NCBI RefSeq assembly: GCF_023509035.1
Contig: NZ_CP075583.1
Coordinates: 4,836,001 to 4,900,000 of the forward strand
Direction: 5' to 3'
DNA from: Janthinobacterium lividum
GTDB taxonomy: Bacteria; Pseudomonadota; Gammaproteobacteria; Burkholderiales; Burkholderiaceae_D
DNA length: 64,000 nt
Position numbers and translations under genes: made by a program. How positions within the stretch are numbered: position 1 is the first letter of the stretch; every line of letters begins with the position of its first letter. The notes under the pieces were generated by a model. The model was given only the letters and a program-made list of their open reading frames with translations, was not told the origin of the DNA and made no database searches. Positions 36,306 to 44,808 of the stretch are shown here, piece after piece.

Positions 36306-37292
36306 ATGAAAAAATCTCTCGCAGTTAGCAGTATCGTCTTGCTCCTCAACGGTTGCGGAGGCGGCGGAAGCGGCGGCAACGATGCCCCTATCGGCCCGCC
36401 AACGGGACCGGTGACACCGGTGATACCTGTCCTCGCCAGCATCAACGCGGCCGATGCATTCAGCAAGTTCATCAACACCAATCAAAACGGCGTGGACCTG
36501 CCCTCGAATGACGGCTTCCTGGGCACGGCAAACCTGATCATCCGCACGGAAGAGTCCTACCCCTTCGTCACCGACGGCGTGGCGCAGGAAACCAAGACGT
36601 CGCAAGTGATCCAGTTCCAGCGCCGCGGCGCCGATGGCCGCCTGCAACGGCAAAACATCTGGAAAATTCATTTTGATGCACAGATGAAACCCATCGGCAT
36701 CGCCGTCGGCAAGGAATACGGCACCTATACCGATTGCCTGGCAGTGAAAAGCAGCACGGCTTTGCCTACCTCGACGAATGGTTCCGGTGCGCTCCTGTCG
36801 GGTCTGCAGTCGAGCACCTACGTGGAAGGGTTCAAGAGTGGAAAATATGCCCACTATTGCAGCCCGAGCACGCAAACGAGCGGCAGCGTGGAATGGTCCG
36901 TCGTCGAAGGCGCGCCCAATCCCTATTTCTGCCTGACCATGCCTGAAGGCATGACTGCCGCGAAAACCCGCATCTGCACGCCCGTGGACAAGTCCGGCAC
37001 GCTGAACCAGTCAGCCTGGGTACGCGTCTACAATAGCGATGGTACATCGCAAGTGGACTACAAGAATACGAGCCTGAACAAACCGGTGGAAACCTTCAGC
37101 ACCATCATCAATGCCAAGGATTACTGGTACGGCGTCGTATGGCGTCCGCAGGATGGCTATGTGTACAAGACTTATCCGGACAGCCGCTACTCCTCCGAAC
37201 TGGCCTGCCGCGAACAGACCAACATCAACTGGAAAGAAAACTGGAGCGCAAACAATATCGGCTGGGCCTGCATCCACACCATCTCGAACTAA
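36306..37292 (+). CDS. Putative surface/periplasmic lipoprotein
   Basis: I choose the ATG at 36306 because it gives a proper lipoprotein signal (MKKSLAVSSIVLLLNGC, Cys17) followed by a Gly-rich then Pro-rich flexible linker. The 328-residue product has a beta-rich mature domain with several cysteines and no family I recognise. A TATAAT stands at 36254-36259, 47 bases before the ATG, next to a direct repeat of TGAGATTT (36219-36236). Confidence 0.65.
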   Translation: MKKSLAVSSIVLLLNGCGGGGSGGNDAPIGPPTGPVTPVIPVLASINAADAFSKFINTNQNGVDLPSNDGFLGTANLIIRTEESYPFVTDGVAQETKTSQVIQFQRRGADGRLQRQNIWKIHFDAQMKPIGIAVGKEYGTYTDCLAVKSSTALPTSTNGSGALLSGLQSSTYVEGFKSGKYAHYCSPSTQTSGSVEWSVVEGAPNPYFCLTMPEGMTAAKTRICTPVDKSGTLNQSAWVRVYNSDGTSQVDYKNTSLNKPVETFSTIINAKDYWYGVVWRPQDGYVYKTYPDSRYSSELACREQTNINWKENWSANNIGWACIHTISN

Positions 37293-37461
37293 ATCCACCC
37301 CCCTCCCCTGCGGCCCGCGCCGCAGGCGAGGCAGTAAGCGGCCGTCAGCCCGCATTTTTAGGCGGCGTTGACGGCCAGCCCCCACCTTTTTACACCGTCT
37401 TTATGCCCCTCTCGCTATGCTGGTTGGCACCACCGCCACCCTTGCAAAGGAGCTTCCATGC

Positions 37462-37638
37462 ATGAATCCCCATTCCAGCCACGCACGCGCAGCGTGCTGC
37501 GCCAGCAGCTTGCCCGTGCGCGAACGGCTGCGCCTGGCGCGCTTGGCGAGCAAGAAAGTGCTGTCGGTATTGTCTGCGCTGCTGTGCGCGGCACCACTGC
37601 TGTATTTGCTGAGTGTGGTGCTGTTTGCGCAGCCTTAG
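37462..37638 (+). CDS. Possible small membrane protein
   Basis: A 58-residue ORF with a hydrophobic C-terminal helix (VLSVLSALLCAAPLLYLLSVVLF). AAAGGAG lies upstream of two overlapping ATGs in different frames, at 37458 and 37462. Only the second leads to a plausible membrane protein; the first frame opens with MHESPFQPRTRSVLRQQL and then becomes low-complexity. The true start, or a hidden one-base error joining the two, cannot be decided. Confidence 0.4.
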   Translation: MNPHSSHARAACCASSLPVRERLRLARLASKKVLSVLSALLCAAPLLYLLSVVLFAQP

Positions 37639-37708
37639 GGCCGCGTGCTGATAGACAGGAAAGAGAGAAGAAGCGGCTGCATGGCGCAAGCCGTGACCAG
37701 TATGAAAC

Positions 37709-37783
37709 TGGTCCGCCCAGAGGGAATCGAACCCCCATTCACGGTTTAGAAGACCGTTGTCCTATCCGTTGAACGATGGGCGG
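37709..37783 (-). tRNA. tRNA-Arg (anticodon TCT)
   Basis: A full cloverleaf is visible on the minus strand: acceptor CCGCCCA with TGGGCGG, anticodon loop CTTCTAA with TCT, T-loop TTCGATT, discriminator A and encoded CCA. It reads AGA codons, rare in this GC-rich genome. Confidence 0.95.
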
Positions 37784-37835
37784 AGAGGTGCAGTATTTTA
37801 ATCCATGCGCGCTAGCAATGAAATGCCTGCGCGGA

Positions 37836-37867
37836 ATAGAAAACGGGCTGTCATTTCTGACAGCCCG
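37836..37867 (-). terminator. Terminator after tRNA-Pro
   Basis: CGGGCTGTCA and TGACAGCCCG form a perfect 10-bp stem with a four-base loop, followed by TTTTCTATT on the minus strand. It lies 10 bases beyond the tRNA-Pro 3' end and separates it from tRNA-Arg. Confidence 0.85.
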
Positions 37868-37877
37868 CTTATGACTT

Positions 37878-37954
37878 TGGTCGGAGTACAAGGATTCGAA
37901 CCTTGGACCCCCTGGTCCCAAACCAGGTGCGCTACCGGGCTGCGCCACACTCCG
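37878..37954 (-). tRNA. tRNA-Pro (anticodon TGG)
   Basis: Acceptor CGGAGTG with TACTCCG, D-loop CAGCCCGGTAGCG, anticodon loop TTTGGGA with TGG, T-loop TTCGAAT, discriminator A and encoded CCA, 77 bases in all on the minus strand. Confidence 0.96.
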
Positions 37955-38034
37955 AAGACAAGATAATAACGCCCCCACCCAATTTCGTCAATTGCCATAG
38001 ACGAATTAGATGGAAATAACTATCGATCCCTGCC

Positions 38035-39372
38035 TTAAACAGCGACCTTGTCGGCGATGCGGCGCGCCATCGACTCAGCCTTCTCCCTGTCCTTGGCTTC
38101 CACCATCACGCGTATCAGCGGTTCGGTGCCCGATGCGCGGATCAGCACGCGGCCCGTGTCGCCCAGCTCGGCCTCGACCAATTCTTTCTCGGCCACCATG
38201 GCGGTATTTTTCTGCCAGTCAAAACCAGGCGCCACGCGCAGGTTGATCAGGGTTTGCGGGAACAGCACCAGTTCGGCCAGGCATTGCTGCAGGCTCTGGC
38301 CGCTGCGCTTGAGCGCGGACAATACTTGCAGCGCGGAGACGATGCCGTCGCCCGTCGTGTGCTTGTCCAGGCACAGCAAATGGCCCGAACCCTCGCCGCC
38401 CAGTATCCAGCCCTTTTCCTTCATGACTTCCAGCACATAGCGGTCGCCCACCTTGGCGCGCGCAAAGCCGATGCCCTGCTGCTTGAACAGCACTTCCAGC
38501 GCCATGTTGGTCATCAGGGTACCCACGGCGCCAGCTACGGAGCCCGTCGCAAGGCGGTCCTTGACCATGACGTACAACAACTCGTCGCCGTTATACATGC
38601 GGCCGGTGGCGTCGCACATGATCAGGCGGTCGGCGTCGCCATCGAGAGCGATACCGAGATCGGCGCCGTGCTCGACGACGGCTTCGGCCATGGCCTTGGT
38701 CGCCGTGGCGCCGTAGCCCGCATTAATGTTGAAACCGTCGGGCTTGTTGCCGATGGCGATGACTTCCGCGCCCAGCTCATGGAACACGTGCGGGGCGATA
38801 TGGTAGGCGGCGCCGTGCGCGCAATCGACGACAATCTTCAGGCCGCGCAAGTCCAGCTCGTTCGGGAAAGTGCCTTTGCAAAATTCGATGTAGCGGCCCT
38901 GGGCATCGTCCAGGCGCTTGGCGCGGCCCAGCTTGTCCGAGGGCACGCAAGCCATGGGCTCGTCGAGCGCCGCTTCGATTTCCAGTTCCACGCTGTCGGG
39001 CAGCTTGGTGCCCTGACCGGAAAAGAACTTGATGCCATTGTCATGATAGGGATTGTGCGAAGCGGAAATGACGACGCCGGCCGACAGGCGCAGCGCCCGC
39101 GTCAGGTAAGCGATTGCCGGGGTCGGCATGGGGCCGGCCAGCATCACGTCCACGCCGGCCGCAGACAGGCCCGCTTCCAGCGCCGCTTCCAGCATGTAGC
39201 CGGAAATGCGCGTGTCCTTGCCGATCAGCACGGTCGGGCGCACCTTGCCGCCTTGCGACTTGGCCAGCACCTTGCCGGCCGCATAACCGAGGCGCATGAC
39301 AAAATCGGGGGTGATCGGAGCCGTGCCCACCAGGCCGCGGATGCCATCGGTGCCAAAATATTTACGCGTCAT
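38035..39372 (-). CDS. glmM: Phosphoglucosamine mutase
   Basis: A 445-residue enzyme that interconverts glucosamine-6-phosphate and glucosamine-1-phosphate on the way to UDP-GlcNAc for peptidoglycan and LPS. The start [10 protein letters not shown], the phosphoserine loop [14 protein letters not shown] near residue 100, the metal loop [10 protein letters not shown] and the C-terminal phosphate loop [14 protein letters not shown] are all present. It follows folP by 40 bases on the same strand, the usual ftsH-folP-glmM order. Confidence 0.97.
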   Translation of the reverse strand: MTRKYFGTDGIRGLVGTAPITPDFVMRLGYAAGKVLAKSQGGKVRPTVLIGKDTRISGYMLEAALEAGLSAAGVDVMLAGPMPTPAIAYLTRALRLSAGVVISASHNPYHDNGIKFFSGQGTKLPDSVELEIEAALDEPMACVPSDKLGRAKRLDDAQGRYIEFCKGTFPNELDLRGLKIVVDCAHGAAYHIAPHVFHELGAEVIAIGNKPDGFNINAGYGATATKAMAEAVVEHGADLGIALDGDADRLIMCDATGRMYNGDELLYVMVKDRLATGSVAGAVGTLMTNMALEVLFKQQGIGFARAKVGDRYVLEVMKEKGWILGGEGSGHLLCLDKHTTGDGIVSALQVLSALKRSGQSLQQCLAELVLFPQTLINLRVAPGFDWQKNTAMVAEKELVEAELGDTGRVLIRASGTEPLIRVMVEAKDREKAESMARRIADKVAV

Positions 39373-39412
39373 AGTATTTCTCTTTTTGTTGTTTATGATA
39401 AATCTTACAGGC

Positions 39413-40246
39413 TCAGTGCGCCATGCGCCAGACCTTCAGTGCATCGACGGTTTCTGCTACATCATGCACACGGATAATTTCCGCACCTTGCGCTACCGCA
39501 GCAAGCGCACCGGCAACGCTGCCGGCCAGGCGCTGCTCGACGGGACGTCCCGTGACGGCGCCGATCATCGACTTGCGCGACAGGCCGGCCAGCACAGGCA
39601 GGTCCAGCTCGCTGCGCAACTGGCGCGTGGCGCGCAGCAAGGCATAATTCTGCTCCACCGTCTTGCCAAAACCAAAGCCGGGATCGACGCACAGGCGCTC
39701 GCGGGCAATGCCGGCCGCCGTCATCGTCGCTATGCGCTCGCGCAGGAAGTCGATGACTTCGCGCACCACATCCTCGTACTGCGGCTGGTCCTGCATGGTT
39801 TGCGGCACGCTTTGCATGTGCATGATGCACAGCGCGCAATCGCTGTCCCGCACGGCGTCGATGGCGCCCGGCGCGCGGAAACCGTTGATATCGTTGATCA
39901 TGTCGGCGCCCGCCAGAATGGCTTCGCGCATCACTTCGGGCTTGTACGTATCGACGGACAGGGGCTTGCCGCAGTCGCGCAAGGCGTATAGCACAGGCAT
40001 GACGCGCTGCAATTCATCTTGCAGCGGCAATGGCGGCGCGCCGGGGCGGCTCGATTCGCCGCCGATGTCGATGATGTCGACGCCATCGAGCATCATCTGC
40101 TCGGCGCGCGAAATGGCAAATTCCAGGTGTTGATACTGGCCCGCATCGGAAAACGAGTCAGGCGTGATGTTCAGGATGCCCATCACCAGCGCCTGCGTAC
40201 CCTGCAGGTTGAAGCCGAACCGGCCGAATTGCAAATAGTGTCGCAT
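39413..40246 (-). CDS. folP: Dihydropteroate synthase
   Basis: I choose the ATG at 40246 (277 residues); the frame extends to a TTG at 40285 without support. DHPS joins p-aminobenzoate and dihydropterin pyrophosphate in folate synthesis and is the sulfonamide target. Signature regions are [17 protein letters not shown] near the start, [15 protein letters not shown], and [14 protein letters not shown]. No strong ribosome site is visible before either candidate start. Confidence 0.96.
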   Translation of the reverse strand: MRHYLQFGRFGFNLQGTQALVMGILNITPDSFSDAGQYQHLEFAISRAEQMMLDGVDIIDIGGESSRPGAPPLPLQDELQRVMPVLYALRDCGKPLSVDTYKPEVMREAILAGADMINDINGFRAPGAIDAVRDSDCALCIMHMQSVPQTMQDQPQYEDVVREVIDFLRERIATMTAAGIARERLCVDPGFGFGKTVEQNYALLRATRQLRSELDLPVLAGLSRKSMIGAVTGRPVEQRLAGSVAGALAAVAQGAEIIRVHDVAETVDALKVWRMAH

Positions 40247-40287
40247 GTGAATCTTTGTAGTCGTCAGGGAAATCTGGCGCGCCAACG

Positions 40288-40318
40288 AAAAAGGGCAAGG
40301 ATCGCTCCTTACCCTTTT
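40288..40318 (-). terminator. Terminator between ftsH and folP
   Basis: A 13-bp near-perfect stem (one mismatch or wobble) with a TCGC loop lies 32 bases after the ftsH stop, followed by five T residues on the minus strand. It would make folP-glmM partly independent of ftsH. Confidence 0.8.
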
Positions 40319-40349
40319 GATTGCGCGCCGCCGGTCAGGGCGGCCGTTA

Positions 40350-42230
40350 TCAGGCTGGTGCCGTCACGTTTGGCGAGATGCCGCCCGTGCCGCTGTCGCC
40401 CGCATTGCGGCGTGGCGGGATGACTTTCGGTGGACGCGGCTCCAGGCCGGCCATGATGTCATTGATTTGCTCAGCATCAATGGTTTCCCATTCCAGCAAG
40501 GCTTTGGTCATCATTTCGACCTTGTCGCGGTTGCCTTCCAGCAAGGTGCGCGCCAAAGCGTATTGCTTGTCGAGAATGTTGCGGATTTCAGCATCAACCT
40601 TTTGCTGGGTCGCTTCCGAGATCGTCTTGGTGGCGCCACCGAAGAAACCTTCGTTTTCGCTGTCTTCGTAGACCATCACGCCCATGCTATCGGACATACC
40701 GAAGCGGGTCACCATGGAACGGGCCAGCTTGGTAGCACGCGAGAAGTCGTTCGACGCGCCGGTGGACATTTGTCCCACGAAAATCTCTTCGGCGATACGG
40801 CCACCGAACAGGATGGAAATTTCTTCCAGCATCTTGTCCTTGTAGGCGGACAGATTGTCGTGTTCCGGCAACTGCCAGGTCAGGCCCAGGGCCCAGCCGC
40901 GCGGCATGATAGTCACTTTATGCACGGGATCCGCCTTCGGCAGCAACTTGGCGACGACTGCGTGACCGGACTCATGGTAAGCCGTATTGCGACGCTCTTC
41001 CTCGCGGATGATCATCGATTTACGCTCAGGACCCATGTAGATCTTGTCTTTCGCATCTTCGAAGTCGGCCATTTCCACCAGGCGCTTGCTTCGGCGGGCG
41101 GCGAACAGGGCTGCCTCGTTGACCAGGTTGGCCAGGTCCGCACCCGAGAAACCAGGGGTGCCGCGGGCCAGGATATCGGCTTTCACGTCGGTACTGATAG
41201 GTACTTTACGCATGTGCACGTTCAAGATCTGCTCGCGGCCGCGGATATCGGGCAAGCCGACGGAGACCTGGCGGTCGAAACGGCCTGGACGCAGCAAGGC
41301 TTTGTCGAGCACGTCGGCGCGGTTGGTGGCGGCCACGACGATCACGCCGGAGTTCGCTTCAAAACCGTCCATCTCGACCAGCAACTGGTTCAAGGTCTGT
41401 TCGCGCTCGTCATTGCCGCCGCCCATGCCGGCGCCGCGGTGACGGCCGACAGCGTCGATCTCATCGATGAAGATGATGCACGGCGAATGCTTTTTCGCGT
41501 TTTCGAACATGTCACGGACACGGCTGGCACCCACGCCGACGAACATTTCCACGAAGTCGGAACCGGAAATCGAGAAGAACGGCACTTTGGCTTCGCCGGC
41601 AATGGCGCGCGCCAGCAGGGTTTTACCCGTGCCCGGAGGACCGACCATCAGCACGCCGCGGGGAATGCGGCCGCCCAATTTCTGGAATTTGCTCGGATCC
41701 TTGAGGAAGTCGACCACTTCGTTGACTTCTTCTTTCGCTTCGTCGCAACCGGCGACATCGGCGAAGGTGACGGTGTTGCTGGCTTCATCCATCATGCGTG
41801 CCTTCGACTTGCCGAACGAGAATGCCCCGCCCTTGCCGCCGCCTTGCATCTGACGCATGAAGAATACCCAGACGCCGATCAACAGCAGCATGGGGAACCA
41901 GGAAACAAAAATAGTTTGCAGGAAAGACGCTTCCTCAGGCGGACGCACATCGAAATGCACGCCATTGTCGCGCAGGTCGCCGATCAGGCCCTTGTCGAGG
42001 CTGGTGGCGGTGGTACGCACCTTGGTGTCGTCCATCAGCTTGGCGGTGATCGACGAACCTTCGATCACGACATCCTTGACGCGCTTGGCTTTGACTTCAT
42101 CCAGCAAATCGGAATAAGCGATGGCCTTGCTGCCGCCTGTGGCGCCATGACTGTCGAATTGCTTGAACAGCATAAACAACAGCAGCAATACGACTACCCA
42201 GATGGCAGATTTGGAAAACATGTTATTCAC
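40350..42230 (-). CDS. ftsH: ATP-dependent membrane zinc protease FtsH
   Basis: A 626-residue AAA protease. Two N-terminal membrane helices flank a small periplasmic domain. The AAA module has Walker A GPPGTGKT, Walker [11 protein letters not shown] and the second-region-of-homology arginines ([19 protein letters not shown]). The zinc site is HESGH with a downstream Asp. FtsH degrades misassembled membrane proteins and regulators such as LpxC and sigma-32. It lies downstream of rlmE, as in most proteobacteria. Confidence 0.97.
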   Translation of the reverse strand: MNNMFSKSAIWVVVLLLLFMLFKQFDSHGATGGSKAIAYSDLLDEVKAKRVKDVVIEGSSITAKLMDDTKVRTTATSLDKGLIGDLRDNGVHFDVRPPEEASFLQTIFVSWFPMLLLIGVWVFFMRQMQGGGKGGAFSFGKSKARMMDEASNTVTFADVAGCDEAKEEVNEVVDFLKDPSKFQKLGGRIPRGVLMVGPPGTGKTLLARAIAGEAKVPFFSISGSDFVEMFVGVGASRVRDMFENAKKHSPCIIFIDEIDAVGRHRGAGMGGGNDEREQTLNQLLVEMDGFEANSGVIVVAATNRADVLDKALLRPGRFDRQVSVGLPDIRGREQILNVHMRKVPISTDVKADILARGTPGFSGADLANLVNEAALFAARRSKRLVEMADFEDAKDKIYMGPERKSMIIREEERRNTAYHESGHAVVAKLLPKADPVHKVTIMPRGWALGLTWQLPEHDNLSAYKDKMLEEISILFGGRIAEEIFVGQMSTGASNDFSRATKLARSMVTRFGMSDSMGVMVYEDSENEGFFGGATKTISEATQQKVDAEIRNILDKQYALARTLLEGNRDKVEMMTKALLEWETIDAEQINDIMAGLEPRPPKVIPPRRNAGDSGTGGISPNVTAPA

Positions 42231-42432
42231 GAAGACTCCTTGGATGCAGTGCGCATCTCTTTACCTATAGCTAGAAACACGATTTTACTCGCAATAAGCG
42301 GGCCGTGCCAAAGCCCGCCGATCCGTGCGCGCGAAAAAATCGCGTTCACGCAAAAAAATGCAGTATAAACAATTTAGGCTTTTATACCATCAGACGCTAC
42401 TGCACTTCTCGTTCCCATGTGCGGATTCCCGC

Positions 42433-43116
42433 TTAAATATCAAGGGCGGAATCATCTTCTTCCACGGCATTTTTCAGCGGATTCTTGATTCCACGGCCCA
42501 TCAGGAAGATTTCCGACGATTTATCGCGGCTGGCCTTGGGTTTTTTCTGTACCACGACCTTGAATTCGGCGCGGAATTTCTCCACGATCTGGCTGAAACC
42601 CATATCTTTAAAGCATTTCACCAGCAGCACTCCAGACGGCTTCAGGTGCAATTGCGAGAATTCGATGGCCAGGTCGATCAAATGTTCCATGCGCGCGGCG
42701 TCCGCCGTGGCGATGCCCGACAGGTTGGGCGCCATGTCCGACAGGACCAAGTCGACCTTGCGGCCCTGCAACACCACTTCCAGCTGGCGCAGCACGCGCG
42801 CTTCGCGGAAGTCGCCCTGGATGAAATGGAAATCGGCGATCGGCTCCATTTCCAGCATGTCCAGGCCAATCAGGGTACCATTGACCCCGCCGCCGTCCTT
42901 GCCGGCCAGCTTGCGCCGCGTGTACTGGGCCCAGCTGCCAGGAGTGCAACCAAGGTCGACAATCACCTGGCCAGGTTTGATCAGTTTCTCGTCTTCATCG
43001 ATTTCTTTGAGCTTGTATGCTGCCCGGGCGCGGTAGCCCTCTTTTTGCGCCAACTTCACATAAGGATCATTTATGTGGTCGTGCAACCAGTTTTTGTTTA
43101 ATTTCTTCTTTGCCAT
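42433..43116 (-). CDS. rlmE: 23S rRNA (uridine-2'-O-)-methyltransferase RlmE
   Basis: A 227-residue SAM-dependent enzyme that methylates U2552 in the A loop of 23S rRNA. The SAM motif [14 protein letters not shown], the catalytic K-D-K-E set (Lys in YKLKEID, Asp in LVLSDMAPN, Lys in LLVKCF, Glu in SSEIFLMG) and the AYKL start are intact. It is divergent from yhbY over 42 bases and upstream of ftsH. Confidence 0.95.
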   Translation of the reverse strand: MAKKKLNKNWLHDHINDPYVKLAQKEGYRARAAYKLKEIDEDEKLIKPGQVIVDLGCTPGSWAQYTRRKLAGKDGGGVNGTLIGLDMLEMEPIADFHFIQGDFREARVLRQLEVVLQGRKVDLVLSDMAPNLSGIATADAARMEHLIDLAIEFSQLHLKPSGVLLVKCFKDMGFSQIVEKFRAEFKVVVQKKPKASRDKSSEIFLMGRGIKNPLKNAVEEDDSALDI

Positions 43117-43158
43117 TCGCGTAGAATACTGCTTTTAAGGGAATTACTAAATATTATT

Positions 43159-43628
43159 ATGCTAAAACTTACACCCGTAGAGCGCAGCGCACTGCGCGCC
43201 GAAGCACACGCGCTGAAGCCTATCGTCATCATTGGCGAAGCGGGCTTGACACCTGCTGTACTCAAAGAGATCGACCTTGGCCTGGATTCGCACGGTCTGA
43301 TTAAAGTCCGCGTGTTCGGCGACGACCGCGAAGCCCGCGTCGGAATGTACGATACGATTTGCGGCAATCTCGGCGCCGCCCCGGTACAACATATTGGCAA
43401 ACTGCTGGTAATCTACCGTCCGAAAAAGAAGTGGTTAAGGAGAAGGTCAGCGCCGGCAAAGGCATGCGCGAAGTGACCATCGTCAAGGCCAGCGCCAGCG
43501 GTACCAAGCGCCCGAGCGTGACGAAAGTCATGATCAAAGGCAATGAGCGCGTTACCGAAGGCGGTTCCATCAAGCGTGCCAAGCCACGTCAGAAAAGCGC
43601 CAAGAAAAGCGCACTGGGCAGCAAGTAA
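43159..43628 (+). CDS. yhbY: YhbY-type CRM RNA-binding protein, frameshifted
   Basis: The first 90 residues are a YhbY/CRM domain (LTPVERSALRAEAHALKPIVI by position residues 5-25, GEAGLTPAVLKEID, then LIKVRVFGDDREAR). At the A run 43423-43427 the frame is lost; adding one A continues KKEVVKEKVSAGKGMREV and a long basic tail ending ALGSK at 43628, about 156 residues in total. The tail (TKRPSVTKVMIKG; KRAKPRQKSAKKS) is Lys-rich, a common extension in Burkholderiales. YhbY binds the precursor of the 50S subunit during ribosome assembly. Confidence 0.88.
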
Positions 43629-43672
43629 GCCTGTTCACCCGGCAACCGCAAGGCAGCCGGGCTTGAAACAAG

Positions 43673-43708
43673 AAGCGGAGCACGGGATATTCCCTGCTCC
43701 GCTTTTTT
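43673..43708 (+). terminator. Terminator after yhbY
   Basis: AAGCGGAGCA and TGCTCCGCTT form a perfect 10-bp stem with a 12-base loop, followed by six T residues on the plus strand. It lies 45 bases past the corrected yhbY stop, between two convergent genes. Confidence 0.88.
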
Positions 43709-43726
43709 ATTGCTGCTAATTTAAGA

Positions 43727-44169
43727 TTACTGCTGTTTCCAGATCAGCACGCCCGCCAGCAAACTTTGCACGGCAAAGATCACGGTCGACACGCCATGCA
43801 GCATGCCGAAGCGGCTACGCATGGCTTCGTCCATGATGCCCGACGGGGCTTGCGCCTTGAGTTCAGCCATCAGGGGGAAATGCCGAAATGGCTGAGCAGC
43901 GCGCACACCAGCATCGATAGCACCAGCGCTGCCAGCAAGCGGCGGCGCTTGAGCTCCAGCGTGCCGGGGCTCCACTGCAGCAAGGCCAGCAGTATCAAGG
44001 CACAGACGATGGACAGCCAGGCCTCCGCGCGGAACATGCTGCCGGCAATATTGCCTGCCAGCACGCGGTCGCTCAGGGTGCCAAACAAGGTCGGCGCCAC
44101 GATGAAACCGATGGTCCACAGGCTGCCGGCCCACAGGGTGGCAACGAGGAGGCGCACGCGGCTCAGCAT
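43727..44169 (-). CDS. DUF4149 membrane protein, frameshifted
   Basis: The ATG at 44169 overlaps the greA stop (TGATG). The first 99 residues have three hydrophobic helices (RLLVATLWAGSLWTIGFIVAP and others), and the frame then ends at a premature TGA after LSHFGISP. Adding one base in the T3-C5 run at 43873-43880 continues into FPLMAELKAQAP and a fourth helix (MLHGVSTVIFAVQSLLAGVLI), ending at 43727, about 147 residues. That is the normal DUF4149 layout. Function of the family is unknown. Confidence 0.83.
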
Positions 44170-44645
44170 CAGATGTACAGTACTTCCAGGATTTCGTATT
44201 CGCGCGGGCCGGACGGCGCCTGCACTTCCACCACGTCGCCAGCGTACTTGCCGATCAGCGCGCGGGCAATCGGCGACGTCACGGAGACTTTGTTCTTTTT
44301 CAGGTCGGCTTCATCGAGGCCAACGATCTGGTAGGTGACTTTCTGGCCCGATTCCAGGTCTTCCAGGTTCACGGTCGAGGCAAAGACCACGCGGCCTTCC
44401 GCGTCGAGCGCGGTCGGGTCGATGATTTGCGCTGCGCCCAGCTTGCCTTCGAGTTCGGCGATGCGGCCTTCGACGAACGCTTGGCGTTCCTTGGCGGCAT
44501 CGTACTCGGCGTTTTCCGACAGGTCGCCGTGCGAACGCGCTTCGGCGATCGCATCGATGACGATGCGGCGTTCCTTGGTCTTCAAATGATGCAGCTCTTC
44601 TTTCAAGAGTTCTGCGCCGTATTTGGTCAATGGGACTGAGGTCAT
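44169..44645 (-). CDS. greA: Transcript cleavage factor GreA
   Basis: A 158-residue factor that rescues backtracked RNA polymerase by stimulating transcript cleavage. The coiled coil with the catalytic acidic tip ([15 protein letters not shown], near residues 40-55) and the C-terminal FKBP-like domain ([21 protein letters not shown]) are intact. It is preceded by carB on the same strand at a distance of 163 bases with a terminator-like hairpin between them, and followed by a coupled DUF4149 gene. Confidence 0.97.
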   Translation of the reverse strand: MTSVPLTKYGAELLKEELHHLKTKERRIVIDAIAEARSHGDLSENAEYDAAKERQAFVEGRIAELEGKLGAAQIIDPTALDAEGRVVFASTVNLEDLESGQKVTYQIVGLDEADLKKNKVSVTSPIARALIGKYAGDVVEVQAPSGPREYEILEVLYI

Positions 44646-44715
44646 GTTATCTCTACTATCTGCTAGTTATCGGCGCCGTCGTCCGTGTTTTGTCACGGTT
44701 AACGGACTTACCAAG

Positions 44716-44762
44716 TGAAAACCACAGAGGCCGCGCGCTGCTCTGCACGGAACTCTGTGGTT
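44716..44762 (-). terminator. Terminator-like hairpin after carB
   Basis: AACCACAGAG and CTCTGTGGTT are perfect 10-base arms around a 23-base loop, followed by TTTTCACTT on the minus strand, 47 bases after the carB stop. Confidence 0.7.
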
Positions 44763-44808
44763 GATAAGCATGCAGTGTACCGCCTAACGGCGGCCACTGC
44801 AAACGCAC

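Noticed and set aside
40317-42368. 683-codon plus-strand frame opposite ftsH
   Set aside because: Antisense shadow of ftsH.
43638-43661. Extra terminator from CCCGGC/GCCGGG after yhbY
   Set aside because: Short stem without a T tract; the stronger hairpin at 43673-43708 explains termination.
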